Shown in pieces: positions 53,998 to 63,149 of a stretch of DNA of 64,000 nucleotides (positions are counted from its first letter, which is position 1; each line of letters starts with the position of its first letter). Source of the DNA: Arenicellales bacterium (GTDB lineage: Bacteria > Pseudomonadota > Gammaproteobacteria > Arenicellales > JAHEKD01); NCBI GenBank assembly GCA_028284225.1, contig JANQSD010000004.1:202869-266868 (forward strand). Direction: 5' to 3'. The notes beneath the pieces are model-generated. The model worked only from the letters and a program-made list of their open reading frames with translations. It was not told where the DNA came from and did not search any database. The translations under genes were made by a program, and so were the position numbers.

Positions 53998-55605
53998 CTA
54001 TCCTGTGTTATTCACATGTCCGGCCAAAATACTTTGCATTGCGGGCATACCTGAACCGGTCCGCCCGGGGCCAAAATAAAATGGGATAGATATTCTTCTT
54101 AACAATTCATATAGTGCCGTGACCCGCATTTGATTCTTTTGCACGTAAACTGATCTGAACAATGGATGATGTGCTAATAACAGCCCTGCCAACCCAGTTA
54201 CATGCGGCGCGGCCATCGATGTACCGCTGTCTGGAAAATACGTGTTATCAGGTCCGGTAGAAACAATCGCTACACCCGGGGCAGTAACATCAATCTGAGG
54301 TCCGAAACAACTAAATTGCGGAAAGAACAAACCGTTGTTCAGCGTCAGCTGAGATGTGACTTGAGTGCTATCCCAGGTATCTGCTTGTACTTCACGAACG
54401 TCACCTATAGCCGACACCGCTAAAGTAGTTGGCAGATTTGCCGGAAATTGCACTTCACCGCCGCTATTGCCGGCAGATACTATGACACCGATACCATTAA
54501 GTATCGCCTCTTCGATTTTCTGCGCTACAATTGGTGACTCTACTTTTGTTCCCAGACTCATATTGACAACATCGATTCGCTCATTGATACAGATGTCTAT
54601 AGCCCGGACTAAAGAGGATGTTGTCCCGCCCGGAAACACTTTTAGAATCAGGATTTCTGCTTCTGGACAAAAGCCGGACAATTCATCTCCGTCTCCGTTA
54701 GCTGTAATGACGCCTGCGACGTGCGTACCGTGACCTTCCTGATCATTTCTCCAGTCATTACGTTCACCTATATCACTTAAGTTAGAACCTGATTTAACGT
54801 GTGACAATAGTCGATGTTCCCCCAGACCGGTGTCGACAATGGCGATTTTTACACCCGTGCCAGTATAGAGTTTTTCATCATTTCCCAAACCCATTAACTT
54901 TTCACCCCAACCGTGTTGGAAGCCGACCGGAAAATTTGGAATGGTTTCACTTAAGGAATTAAGACGAATAATGTTTTGAGCCGTTGTAGCCAAATCAGGG
55001 TTTTTAAGATAAAAATCCCAGTAGCCGGTTTTTGCTTTAGCGAAGATAGATTCAATCTGTGTATTTGCAAGTATAGCCAACTCGATAAATGCCTCTCCTT
55101 TATCATTCGAAGTCTGCATGCCTTTACTGTGACTGGACTGAATAACAATGTCGACATTCGATAAAGGTTGATTTTCTTCACCAAGAATGAGGAAGGAATA
55201 TGTTTGTATTTCCTCGATGGGTTTAAATGCGAGACCTCGGGATGGCACTCGGTTTTTAATGGAACTTGTATCTAAAAATTCGAGACGCTGTTCTTCTTCA
55301 ATTAATACATGGCCAGGTGAATTGGCCTTGAGCTCTTTATGATCACTATCGGACATCTCCACAATGTGAATTTCCTGAGCTTCATTATCTTGAATCGATT
55401 GTGGTGAAAACCCGCTGCTCTGCCCTATTGTTTTACATATTTTAATGTTGGGAAATTTCGCAAGATGCGTTTTTAATTCAAAAGAGAGCATTGGCTTCAT
55501 GCCGGACTGCACTGCAAGCGTACCGCGTTTTGAAGCAACCAAGTAACGTTTTTTATTGGTTTTATCTGCTGAAATCTTATGTTGTTTATCAGTATTTTCG
55601 TTCAT
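53998..55605 (-). CDS. Subtilisin-family (S8) serine protease without signal peptide
   Basis: 535 residues. The catalytic triad is Asp258 (IAIVDTGLG), His292 (GHGTHVAGV) and Ser463 (GTSMAAPHVTG), with oxyanion Asn380 (SAGNSG). About 240 residues precede the protease domain: a basic start, an acidic stretch, and a beta-rich segment (SFLILGEENQPLSNVDIVI, about 137-155) resembling carboxypeptidase-regulatory-like folds. There is no signal sequence, so it is either cytoplasmic or exported by an unseen route. It lies between the repeat protein and a small unknown protein on the same strand, and may process one of them; that is inference. Confidence 0.88.
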   Translation of the reverse strand: MNENTDKQHKISADKTNKKRYLVASKRGTLAVQSGMKPMLSFELKTHLAKFPNIKICKTIGQSSGFSPQSIQDNEAQEIHIVEMSDSDHKELKANSPGHVLIEEEQRLEFLDTSSIKNRVPSRGLAFKPIEEIQTYSFLILGEENQPLSNVDIVIQSSHSKGMQTSNDKGEAFIELAILANTQIESIFAKAKTGYWDFYLKNPDLATTAQNIIRLNSLSETIPNFPVGFQHGWGEKLMGLGNDEKLYTGTGVKIAIVDTGLGEHRLLSHVKSGSNLSDIGERNDWRNDQEGHGTHVAGVITANGDGDELSGFCPEAEILILKVFPGGTTSSLVRAIDICINERIDVVNMSLGTKVESPIVAQKIEEAILNGIGVIVSAGNSGGEVQFPANLPTTLAVSAIGDVREVQADTWDSTQVTSQLTLNNGLFFPQFSCFGPQIDVTAPGVAIVSTGPDNTYFPDSGTSMAAPHVTGLAGLLLAHHPLFRSVYVQKNQMRVTALYELLRRISIPFYFGPGRTGSGMPAMQSILAGHVNNTG

Positions 55606-55762
55606 TATTTTTTACCTTTTAGAGAGTTACTGTGACATGACCACTATCAGCAGAAACTAATAGTGGCCACGTACTCTATTTGCGACTTAAATCACTGTAT
55701 AGCGTTGGAAATGTAGGAAGATTTGGAGATGTAACAGGAGTAAGCCACAGAGATAGTCCACC

Positions 55763-56728
55763 TTATGCTGGATACCGCATTGGACCGGCACTAAATGGCA
55801 ACAAAGGGGCAAGCGTGCCTGCCGCCTGACCGACAGCCGTACCAAGAGCTGGGTGTCCTAATTGCTTGCCGACAAAGCCGCCAACGGTAGGTGCGACAGA
55901 ACCAATGAAGTCACCTATCGCACCTTGCGGGGCATACTGTGGACCGGCGCTAAATGGTAACAAAGGAGCAAGCGTGCCTGCCGCCTGGCCGACAGCCGTA
56001 CCAAGAGCGGGGTGTCCTAATTGCTTGCCGACAAAACTGCCAACAGTAGGTGCAACAGAACCAATAAAGTCACCTACCGCACCTTGCGGAGCATACTGTG
56101 GACCGGCGCTAAATGGCAGCAAAGGAGCAAGCGTGCCTGCCGCCTGGCCGACAGCCGTACCAAGGGCTGGGTGTCCTAATTGCTTGCCGACAAAACTACC
56201 AACAGTAGGTGCAACAGAACCAATAAAGTCGCCGACTGCTCCTTGAGGGGCGTATTGTGGACCAGCACTGAATGGTAATAATTTAGCTGCTTGTCCCACT
56301 GCACCACCGATAGCACTGCCTGCCGCAGTTCCAGCTCCGGGAGCCACCAAACTACCGACTATACCGCCGGCAACAGGCGCCACAGCACCTAAAATGTCAC
56401 CAAAGACACCTTGTGGTGCATATGTATGCGGATCCATAGCTAAAGCAGGGGTGGCGTATTGTGGACCGGCACTGAACGGCAGTAATTTAGCAGCCTGTCC
56501 CACCGCACCGCCGATGGCACTACCTGCCGCAGTTCCAGCCCCGGGAGCCACCAAGCTACCGACTATACCGCCAGCAACAGGTGCCACAGCACCTAAAATG
56601 TCACCAAAGACACCTTGTGGTGCGTATGTATGTGGATCTGCACCTAGAGGGGGCGTTGCATACGGTAATCCGGTTTCTGGACTCGGAAAGCAGCCGGTGG
56701 GGATATGTGGTTGAGTTTGTAAGTACAT
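55763..56728 (-). CDS. Tandem-repeat glycine-zipper protein, possible multi-peptide precursor
   Basis: 321 residues, unknown function. After a 30-residue leader-like start (MYLQTQPHIPTGCFPSPETG), two copies of a 68-residue unit and three of a 53-residue unit follow. Each begins APQG(V/A)(F/V)GD and ends LLPFSAGPQY. Long units span residues 31-98 and 99-159, and are identical over 61 residues. Short units span 160-212 and 213-265 (identical) and 266-316 (two changes). Each unit has a GxxxG-rich hydrophobic stretch (e.g. GGIVGSLVAPGAGTAAG) able to pair in or on membranes. I use ATG 56728 with GGAG six bases before; a TTG at 56740 lies within that SD. A subtilase gene follows 157 bp later. It could be processed into several peptides, or be a structural membrane-active repeat protein. 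Confidence 0.75.
   Translation of the reverse strand: MYLQTQPHIPTGCFPSPETGLPYATPPLGADPHTYAPQGVFGDILGAVAPVAGGIVGSLVAPGAGTAAGSAIGGAVGQAAKLLPFSAGPQYATPALAMDPHTYAPQGVFGDILGAVAPVAGGIVGSLVAPGAGTAAGSAIGGAVGQAAKLLPFSAGPQYAPQGAVGDFIGSVAPTVGSFVGKQLGHPALGTAVGQAAGTLAPLLPFSAGPQYAPQGAVGDFIGSVAPTVGSFVGKQLGHPALGTAVGQAAGTLAPLLPFSAGPQYAPQGAIGDFIGSVAPTVGGFVGKQLGHPALGTAVGQAAGTLAPLLPFSAGPMRYPA
55781..56638. repeat. DNA tandem repeats encoding the glycine-zipper units
   Basis: Two 204/183-bp units (56435-56638, 56252-56434) and three of 159/153 bp (56093-56251, 55934-56092, 55781-55933). The copies differ mostly at third codon positions while the proteins are nearly unchanged, so protein sequence is conserved by selection or by conversion. 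Confidence 0.9.
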
Positions 56729-56937
56729 ATTTTTCTCCAATTATAATAAGTTGATTTTGTAATTAAGCACCAAAGTACATTGTGCATTTTTAATTTCAGT
56801 GTGATCCCAACTTCAATTAATCCGTTTTGATCACAACCTATTCTCATCTCAGCAGCAGCACAATGGCAATTGAAACAGCGTGTGTACTATTCAACACATT
56901 CTTTATTAGCCGTGTGTAATACAACTCATGAAGATTA

Positions 56938-57288
56938 TTAGTGTCTCAGGTGAGGATATAGTTTTCTGATTAAATTAATGATTAGCACGGCAGTCTCCGG
57001 CTCGAGTTGCCTGAGCAAAAAAATGATTTCCTGCTCAGTATCATTTGCATAGAAATTTTTATGTTGGTGAATACTACCTCTTCCGAGTACAACCCAGTCC
57101 AGTGATATATCCAAGGCTGAACAGAGGTTTCCCGCGTTTTTGATAGAAATGTTCCCGTTCGTCCTCCATCGGCTAATAGCACTGTCATCCACGCCAAGTT
57201 CCAGTGCGAGAGCAGACAATTTTTTCACCCTTGAATATTGCAGCGCATACTCAATACGTTTTCCTATATCCTGATTTTTGTTTTTCAT
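56938..57288 (-). CDS. XRE/CI-type HTH regulator
   Basis: 116 residues with an N-terminal helix-turn-helix like phage CI and XRE proteins (ALALELGVDDSAISRWRTNG, LCSALDISLDWVVLGRG). The C-terminal tail (FLLRQLEPETAVLIINLIRKLYP) may mediate oligomerisation. It is 209 bp upstream of the repeat protein gene on the same strand and probably regulates that locus. The gap contains TGTGATC-N22-GATCACA near 56798-56833, a possible binding site. Confidence 0.82.
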   Translation of the reverse strand: MKNKNQDIGKRIEYALQYSRVKKLSALALELGVDDSAISRWRTNGNISIKNAGNLCSALDISLDWVVLGRGSIHQHKNFYANDTEQEIIFLLRQLEPETAVLIINLIRKLYPHLRH

Positions 57289-57749
57289 TATCCATGTCCT
57301 TTGGTTACAAATTAGCTATTTATGATTATTTTAGTCATTTAATTTTTATGACAATAAATATGCTTTTTTGAACTGCCTTTAAGTATAGTTGCTATTGATG
57401 GTAATCTATTATTAGAGTGCAAAATTAGGCACTTAAATGGTTGTGCCCTTTTCAAAAATTAACCGAATTTCATGCGGAGGAAACAGGAAATAAAAAAATA
57501 TATTGAAATTATTCAGACGTAAACCTTTCTTGGCCTGATATAAATAACGATTCCGGGTTCATTTCTTGAAATAGAACCAATGTATTCAAGGCCTGAATTT
57601 GAACTTTATGGTTAAAATAGATTTATTGATAATTACAAAGTCAATGTACAAACTAAATACTAAAGATAGAGAAGTATTTTCAGTATTTAATTTTTGTGAC
57701 TAAAAAGATAAGCGGCCACCATGAAATAATGAAAAGTTAGGGTAAAGCT
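57289..57749. other. AT-rich gap without a gene
   Basis: About 460 bp upstream of the XRE gene and downstream of the TPR gene. I see no convincing gene or RNA structure in it. Confidence 0.5.
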
Positions 57750-58961
57750 CTAGTTTAAAATCTGCTCCAGGCTGACTACACGATTGTAAGCATCAATATT
57801 ATTTTGATCCAGGTAACTTTGCCTGGCTTTTGCATAATATTTTTCTGCCTTATCAAGATTTGTGTTGGAATCATACAATAATGCCATCACATCTGGCATG
57901 CGAAAATACATATCGCGCTTGCCCGAACGCGATAATATCTCTGAAGCTTTGACCCTAAATTCCCAGGCCCGGCCTTGCTCCCCTTTTGAACTGTAAAGGC
58001 TATACAGCTTCATATAATCCCGCGCCTGCCTGACTAAATTGATTTGTGATTCATAATCAAACAACTTGGATTCAATATCTGATTGCAGTTGCTCTATAGC
58101 ATCTAATGAAGCATGCTTGTCACGCAATTCCGACAACACTAACATGGCTTGATGATCTTGCCCGGATTCCGCATAGAAATTAGCTGCCTTAGCCAACGCG
58201 TCACGCTCATCATTAAAGTTTTGCCGCGACCCGTAATATCTGGCCAATGACTTATAAGCACTGGCGACAGCACCCGAGCGCCCGAGTTTGAGGTTTTCGT
58301 TAATTGATGAGTCGATAATCTCTTTGGCAATATAAGTGCGCCCTTTGCTAAGGTAGTACCTGGCAATTAACAAATCATCATAAGCATTGCCAGCACGTTT
58401 GGCTATTTCTCTGCGTTTGGCATACATCCGCCCTATCAATAATTGAGTATTAGCCACTTGTTGATGACTCTGTGTTCCGCTAAAAATATCTAAGGCTTCA
58501 AACAAGTAAACTTCTGTAGATGCCAAGTCTCCCTCTGTAGCAGACACTCGACCCAACAGTTGCATGACTTCCCCTAAAACTAAACTATCTTGTTGGTCAA
58601 CGGCTGCCGATGCCTTTTTAATCAGGTAATGCCTGGCTTTTGCGTAATTATTATTTCGCACCCATTCAATTAACTTTTGCTTATCAAGCTTGATCGAATC
58701 AGATTTTTCAAGGACGCTATTGTTCTTTTCAATATGCTCAACTAATAGTTGCTTGGGATCTTTGTCTTCAATCTCAGCTTGTTGTTGTAGGTGATCCACA
58801 GCTGTACTTTTACTTGGTTCATTCTGCACAAGTACGGTATTTTTATTAGAAGCAGCATGGTAATTTTTATAAAGCGCCACCAATAATAGCGAGGCGGATA
58901 AAACCAACGTAAAAACCATGCTGTACAGGGTTTTCTTTTGATTATGTCGTTTGACTGACAT
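57750..58961 (-). CDS. Membrane-anchored TPR protein
   Basis: 403 residues: a short basic N-terminus, one TM helix (SMVFTLVLSASLLLVALY, about residues 15-32), a charged linker, then helical repeats of TPR character (e.g. LGEVMQLLGRVSATEGDLAS, ARYYGSRQNFNDERDALAKA, NLDKAEKYYAKARQSYLDQ). It probably scaffolds protein contacts on the periplasmic side; no partner is suggested by neighbours. I use ATG 58961 (MSVKRHNQ), as the longer reading adds 13 residues without support. Confidence 0.7.
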   Translation of the reverse strand: MSVKRHNQKKTLYSMVFTLVLSASLLLVALYKNYHAASNKNTVLVQNEPSKSTAVDHLQQQAEIEDKDPKQLLVEHIEKNNSVLEKSDSIKLDKQKLIEWVRNNNYAKARHYLIKKASAAVDQQDSLVLGEVMQLLGRVSATEGDLASTEVYLFEALDIFSGTQSHQQVANTQLLIGRMYAKRREIAKRAGNAYDDLLIARYYLSKGRTYIAKEIIDSSINENLKLGRSGAVASAYKSLARYYGSRQNFNDERDALAKAANFYAESGQDHQAMLVLSELRDKHASLDAIEQLQSDIESKLFDYESQINLVRQARDYMKLYSLYSSKGEQGRAWEFRVKASEILSRSGKRDMYFRMPDVMALLYDSNTNLDKAEKYYAKARQSYLDQNNIDAYNRVVSLEQILN

Positions 58962-59059
58962 GAATAGTGTTATCGATATACAGTTTACACAGTATCCCAA
59001 ACTTTAGCTAAAAGGTCAAAATCAAGCTGAAAGCTAGACCAAACCTTTAACACCTAGAG

Positions 59060-59151
59060 CCTATCTCAAAATGCTCATTTACCTTACGTAAACTGCGTTT
59101 TTTCGTTCATTTTTGCCTAGTCTGAGCATCACTTGACTATTTTGGGATAGG
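59060..59151. repeat. MITE-like element, copy 2 of the family at 11570
   Basis: 92 bp with near-perfect 13-bp terminal inverted repeats CCTATCTCAAAAT and ATTTTGGGATAGG (one mismatch). The core (AAAATGCTCATTTA, TAAACTGCGTTTTTTCG, TCATTTTTGCCT) matches the element at 11613-11670. TTTAC-CTTAC-GTAAA is a small internal palindrome. It ends one base before the sulfotransferase stop. Confidence 0.8.
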
Positions 59152-59152
59152 T

Positions 59153-60001
59153 TCAGTCTTTTATATATCCGTAATGCTCTAGTTCAAAACCTGCAATGCG
59201 ATTAAATTCATCAATGTCTTTAGCTGCCAGTTCTTTGCGCCAGCGACCAATGCTGGAAGTGGTTATTTCAGTAGCAAGTTTTTTAAATTCAACACGTCTA
59301 GACCGATTATCTTTAGCATATAAAGAAGTATCAAGTTGTACGTCCTCGAAAGCCAACCCTAAAAACTTCATTATTTCAGGCAACACAAAGTTGGAGGAAG
59401 TCACTAAATCCTCGTATTTAACTGTATACAGATTGTTCTTATGACTCAATTTTATGGGTTCGGATACGCACTTTTTCCAGTACCTGGCAAAACTATCAAT
59501 CGATTTATTTTGCGGTATATTCGCACTGATTTTAGATGAACAGTAACAATCACGCCCATCTCTGACGATATGAATAATCTGCGATTCAGGAAACCACTTA
59601 AAAATAAACGGCAAATGTAAAACATGTTGAGGTGTTTTTTCTACAAAGCGCCTATTCGTATCTTGTCTGATTAAATTTACGCAGGTATCAAAAAATTCCA
59701 CAATATCTGTGCAGTTATGATGAAGTCTGTGTATCACACCTCTCGGCAAACCAAACCAGATTCTCCTGGGATCAAAAATACCTCGATATGAAAATGCTTC
59801 AGTCTCACGTTGATAACAAAACAATTCAGAATGCTGTGATAGCATCACCTGCAAAAGTGTGGTTCCGCTTCGTGGACAGCCCACTACAAAAACATGGTTT
59901 TGTTGACTCACAGATCGCGGAAATCGCCAGCGTATATTTTTATATAAAATCTTCGGGTCGAGTGAATAACTTCTTGCAAGATTTTTAAGTCTATCTGCCA
60001 C
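59153..60001 (-). CDS. Sulfotransferase family protein
   Basis: 282 residues with the PAPS 5'-phosphosulfate-binding loop VGCPRSGTTLLQVMLSQH and a 3'-phosphate-binding region IHIVRDGRDCYCSSKISAN. Predicted to move sulfate from PAPS to a hydroxyl on a small molecule, lipid or sugar; acceptor unknown. The start appears to be GTG 60001 (MADRLKNLARSY) with only a weak SD; no internal ATG precedes the PAPS loop. It is followed directly by a MITE-like element. Methyltransferase-like genes lie upstream on the same strand. Confidence 0.85.
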   Translation of the reverse strand: MADRLKNLARSYSLDPKILYKNIRWRFPRSVSQQNHVFVVGCPRSGTTLLQVMLSQHSELFCYQRETEAFSYRGIFDPRRIWFGLPRGVIHRLHHNCTDIVEFFDTCVNLIRQDTNRRFVEKTPQHVLHLPFIFKWFPESQIIHIVRDGRDCYCSSKISANIPQNKSIDSFARYWKKCVSEPIKLSHKNNLYTVKYEDLVTSSNFVLPEIMKFLGLAFEDVQLDTSLYAKDNRSRRVEFKKLATEITTSSIGRWRKELAAKDIDEFNRIAGFELEHYGYIKD

Positions 60002-60125
60002 TAAATCAGCTCGTTACTTGACTGCATACTGTTCGTTGCACCCGATTTTAAACGCCGGAAAAGCATTTTAATTTATCCAAGCACAGCTTTTCGGGGTATC
60101 CACTATCATTTAACTGAATCTTTGT

Positions 60126-60764
60126 TTACTTCGCAGCAATTGCTATCATGGACTTACTTAATGGCCCGAATCGACCTACTCTTTTAAATTCAATGTCTTG
60201 AAAACCAGCTTCCAACAACAATGTTAATAACGTTTTTTCTGAGAAAAAACGCAAATGCCCTTCATCCCATAAAGGATTATAGTGAGCATCGGTTTTACCC
60301 AACAACGCTATCAATAGGTTTTTAATATACCCGTGATAGGGAGTGGATATGATTGCCCGTCCTGATGGTTGCAACAAATCATATATTGATTTAATAAATT
60401 TCCGGGGAAACTGACAATGCTCAATAACCTCAATGCTATAAACGACCGGGAAACGTCCAAACTTAGAGTTCAAGTCATCATAGGCATTACCAAAATGAAG
60501 ATGCAAATCAGGATAATTTTTTTTAGCCACTTCTACACCAGCCCGTGATGCCTCAATACCTGTAATTTGGTAGCCCAAATTAGCTATGTGATCTGCAGTC
60601 CAACCATTTCCAAATCCAACTTCAAATAAACGTCTATCGGACAAATCAAAACTTTGAATGATTTCAACTAAAGGGTTGATCAGGTATTCATTCTCCCAGC
60701 AACGTCCGGCATTGGAATATTTATAGCTGTTTCCAGCACTTGCTGCTTGATCAGGATCACCCAT
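60126..60764 (-). CDS. SAM-dependent methyltransferase (UbiG-like fold)
   Basis: 212 residues, Class I methyltransferase. Motif I is LFEVGFGNGWTADHIANLG, followed by TGIEASRAGVEVAKK and the post-II stretch VVYSIEVIEHCQFPRKFI. LQPSGRAIISTPYHGY fits the sugar/lipid/quinone methyltransferase type. Its start is eight bases after the stop of the neighbour at 60773. Substrate unknown; the adjacent sulfotransferase suggests modification of a common cell-surface or small-molecule product, which is inferred. Confidence 0.85.
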   Translation of the reverse strand: MGDPDQAASAGNSYKYSNAGRCWENEYLINPLVEIIQSFDLSDRRLFEVGFGNGWTADHIANLGYQITGIEASRAGVEVAKKNYPDLHLHFGNAYDDLNSKFGRFPVVYSIEVIEHCQFPRKFIKSIYDLLQPSGRAIISTPYHGYIKNLLIALLGKTDAHYNPLWDEGHLRFFSEKTLLTLLLEAGFQDIEFKRVGRFGPLSKSMIAIAAK

Positions 60765-60772
60765 AATTCTTT

Positions 60773-61315
60773 TCAGCCTTGATTGGAGGCGATCCTGGCG
60801 CGGCGCCCGCCTTTTCTGTGTGTCGGTTGAGCACTGTCCGATTTGGCGCGAACCAAAACCGCATCATCAGACCAATGCATTTCAACCACGTGCCAGCTGG
60901 ATTCAGGCAAGTAGTCTCTCACTGTTTCAAAATTGCCGTTCAGCACTACAATCAATCCCCCCGGCATTAATTTATCCAATAGACCCTTAATCATTAACTC
61001 AAGGTTAGGATTATTCTCAATCAGGATTAGATTAAAAAAGTATCGCGCTATATCATCCAAAAAGGACAGATACTCCTGCTTGTGCACTGCGATTCTAATA
61101 TCTTTTGCAGTCAATCCCTGACTAGCCTGCAGCCCTTGTTCAGTCTCAACATTCAACACCAAACGTGTTGTCATCGGCATTGCCTTTGATATTTCAAAGC
61201 AATGATCATAAAGTAATTCACCACAACACAAAATCAGGCCTGAGTCATAGCCACTGGCCATCAAGGCAAGGAACTCGGGTGTTGGTGACTTCTCAAGTGA
61301 GGAATTTGGGTCCAT
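60773..61315 (-). CDS. Methyltransferase-like protein of unknown function
   Basis: 180 residues with a Rossmann-like pattern (GLILCCGELLYDHCFEISK, TRLVLNVETEQGLQ, FFNLILIENNPNLELMIKG, LMPGGLIVVLNGN), which resembles class I O-methyltransferases but lacks a clear motif I glycine signature. The C-terminus is basic (RKGGRRARIASN). It is in one apparent unit with the methyltransferase downstream. Family assignment is tentative. Confidence 0.6.
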   Translation of the reverse strand: MDPNSSLEKSPTPEFLALMASGYDSGLILCCGELLYDHCFEISKAMPMTTRLVLNVETEQGLQASQGLTAKDIRIAVHKQEYLSFLDDIARYFFNLILIENNPNLELMIKGLLDKLMPGGLIVVLNGNFETVRDYLPESSWHVVEMHWSDDAVLVRAKSDSAQPTHRKGGRRARIASNQG

Positions 61316-61422
61316 CTAAATCACTCTTTAAACAAATAGCAATAGCCGGATTATAGTTCACTTCGATCTCATCTCTTAGTTATTTGTGGCTATAATCCGA
61401 TAACCAGATTAGGAATGCTTCT

Positions 61423-62202
61423 ATGTTACCGGATAATATTGAGAGCTTCGCCAATCAATTGGCGGATCAAGCCAGGAATATTGCTTTAAACTATTTTCGC
61501 AAATCTTTTGAAGTCGAAAGCAAGACAGATAATTCCCCTGTCAGTATTGCTGATAAAGAAATTGAACACGTATTAAGAAAAATGATTAGCGATGAGTTTC
61601 CGCACCACGGTGTTCTGGGAGAAGAGTTTGAAACCAAATCATCAGAGTCAGAATTTCTTTGGGTTATTGACCCTATTGACGGGACCAAAAGTTTTATCTG
61701 CGGGCACCCTTCTTTCGGTACACTGATTTCGCTGTTAAAGGATGGCCGACCTGTGCTGGGTTTGATTGAGATACCGGCAATGAAAGAGAGGTGGCTGGGG
61801 GTTGATAATAAAGGCACCGCTTTCAACGGCAGGCAAGTGAATACTAAATCGACCCTGAATCTTGTCGACAGTATTTGCTGCACAACAGGGCCTGATTTTT
61901 TTAAAGAAAATGAGTTGCCTGTTTACAATCGAGTCAGTCGACACGGAGCATTCAGACTGTTCGGTGGAGATTGCTACAATTATGGTTTGCTGGCAAGTGG
62001 CCATGTGGATGTGGTGATGGAGGCCGGACTTAAGCCGTTTGATTTTATGGCTTTAATCCCGGTTATCAAAAACGCCGGAGGAATTGTGACTGACTGGCAA
62101 GGTGATGAAATGAATTTGAATTCTTGCGGACAAATCCTGGCTACTGCCAACCGGCAGTTACATCAACAATGCTTAGATGAGATCGATATAGCCCTCGGGT
62201 GA
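61423..62202 (+). CDS. hisN: Inositol-monophosphatase-family phosphatase, HisN type
   Basis: Mg2+-dependent phosphatase; closest to the HisN type of histidinol-phosphatase, though inositol phosphate or other sugar phosphates remain possible. Metal-site motifs are GVLGEEFE and WVIDPIDGTKSFICGHPSFGT, with a second site around VVMEAGLKPFDFMALIPVI. At 259 aa it is normal. It reads divergently from the 60773-61315 gene and is followed by a palindrome that may terminate it. Confidence 0.78.
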   Translation: MLPDNIESFANQLADQARNIALNYFRKSFEVESKTDNSPVSIADKEIEHVLRKMISDEFPHHGVLGEEFETKSSESEFLWVIDPIDGTKSFICGHPSFGTLISLLKDGRPVLGLIEIPAMKERWLGVDNKGTAFNGRQVNTKSTLNLVDSICCTTGPDFFKENELPVYNRVSRHGAFRLFGGDCYNYGLLASGHVDVVMEAGLKPFDFMALIPVIKNAGGIVTDWQGDEMNLNSCGQILATANRQLHQQCLDEIDIALG

Positions 62203-62209
62203 ATACACG

Positions 62210-62352
62210 GACCCCGGCGAAGTGCCGGGGTCTCGTCGTTATTACTTTAGGCTTAAAGCCTACTATACGTAGGGAGATTCTGGATAGCTCTTCGAGCTTC
62301 CAGAATGACGTAGTTCAAATAGCTGATGTCATCCCGGATTCCAATCCGGGAT
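62210..62352. repeat. REP-like cluster and possible terminator after hisN
   Basis: GACCCCGGC-GAAGT-GCCGGGGTC (62210-62232, perfect 9 bp), TCTGGATAGCTC-TTC-GAGCTTCCAGA (62278-62304), and ATCCCGGATT-CC-AATCCGGGAT (62331-62352, perfect 10 bp). The last is the common GTCATCCCGGATTCCAATCC-type repeat. It lies between the convergent hisN and peroxiredoxin genes. Confidence 0.75.
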
Positions 62353-62371
62353 CTCCATAATCAGTTGTGGA

Positions 62372-63037
62372 CTATAATTTATTAGGTTGTTTGGTTACAC
62401 GAAGATAAGGCTTTTGCTCATCCCAGCCTTGTGGAAACATATCTTTAGCTTCTTCATTGGTTACTGCTGGAACGATAATTACGTCTTCACCATCTTTCCA
62501 GTTTGCTGGCGTGGCCACCTTGTAACCTGCTGTAAGCTGCATCGAGTCGATAACGCGTAATATTTCATCAAAATTACGGCCAGTCGTCATCGGATAGACC
62601 ATCATCAGTTTGATATTTTTATCCGGGCCGATAATAAAAACAGTACGAACTGTCGCGTTGGTTAAGGCTGTACGCCCTTCCGCTGTACCCTGCTCATCAG
62701 CTGGAAACATGTTGTATAGCTTTGATACATGCAAGTCTGTATCGCCGATCATCGGAAAGTTAACAGCGTAACCCTGAGTTTCCTCGATGTCATTGGCCCA
62801 GGCGGAATGGTTATCAACCGGATCAACACTTAAACCAATTACTTTACAGTTGCGTTTTTCAAATTCTGATTTCAATTTAGCAACCTGTCCCAATTCAGTA
62901 GTGCAAACAGGGGTGAAGTCCTTGGGGTGAGAAAATAGAACGCCCCAGCTGTCGCCGAGCCACTCATGAAAATTAATTTCTCCTTCGGTTGTCATCGCCG
63001 TGAAATCAGGCGCCTGGTCATTAATTCTTAGTGACAT
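62372..63037 (-). CDS. 1-Cys peroxiredoxin (Prx6 type)
   Basis: Thiol peroxidase that reduces H2O2 and organic peroxides. The peroxidatic cysteine is in SHPKDFTPVCTTELGQ. Downstream blocks GLSVDPVDNHSAWANDIEE and TVRTVFIIGPDKNIKLMMVYP are typical, as is the 221-aa length with a C-terminal extension (DMFPQGWDEQKPYLRVTKQP). No second-subunit resolving Cys is evident, consistent with Prx6-type enzymes. Confidence 0.93.
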   Translation of the reverse strand: MSLRINDQAPDFTAMTTEGEINFHEWLGDSWGVLFSHPKDFTPVCTTELGQVAKLKSEFEKRNCKVIGLSVDPVDNHSAWANDIEETQGYAVNFPMIGDTDLHVSKLYNMFPADEQGTAEGRTALTNATVRTVFIIGPDKNIKLMMVYPMTTGRNFDEILRVIDSMQLTAGYKVATPANWKDGEDVIIVPAVTNEEAKDMFPQGWDEQKPYLRVTKQPNKL

Positions 63038-63149
63038 GTATTTATCCTCGTAAGTAGATTTGTATCAATATCCATCAAGACTATTATATATGCATCTTAC
63101 CTAGCAATTTTTCAAGCTTTTTTAGAGCTACATGGAAATGGGTGGTTCC

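Noticed and set aside
55866-56714. Two long plus-strand frames antisense to the repeat protein gene
   Set aside because: They are repetitive only because the coding strand is; Pro/Cys-rich composition follows from GC skew, with no SD or family match.
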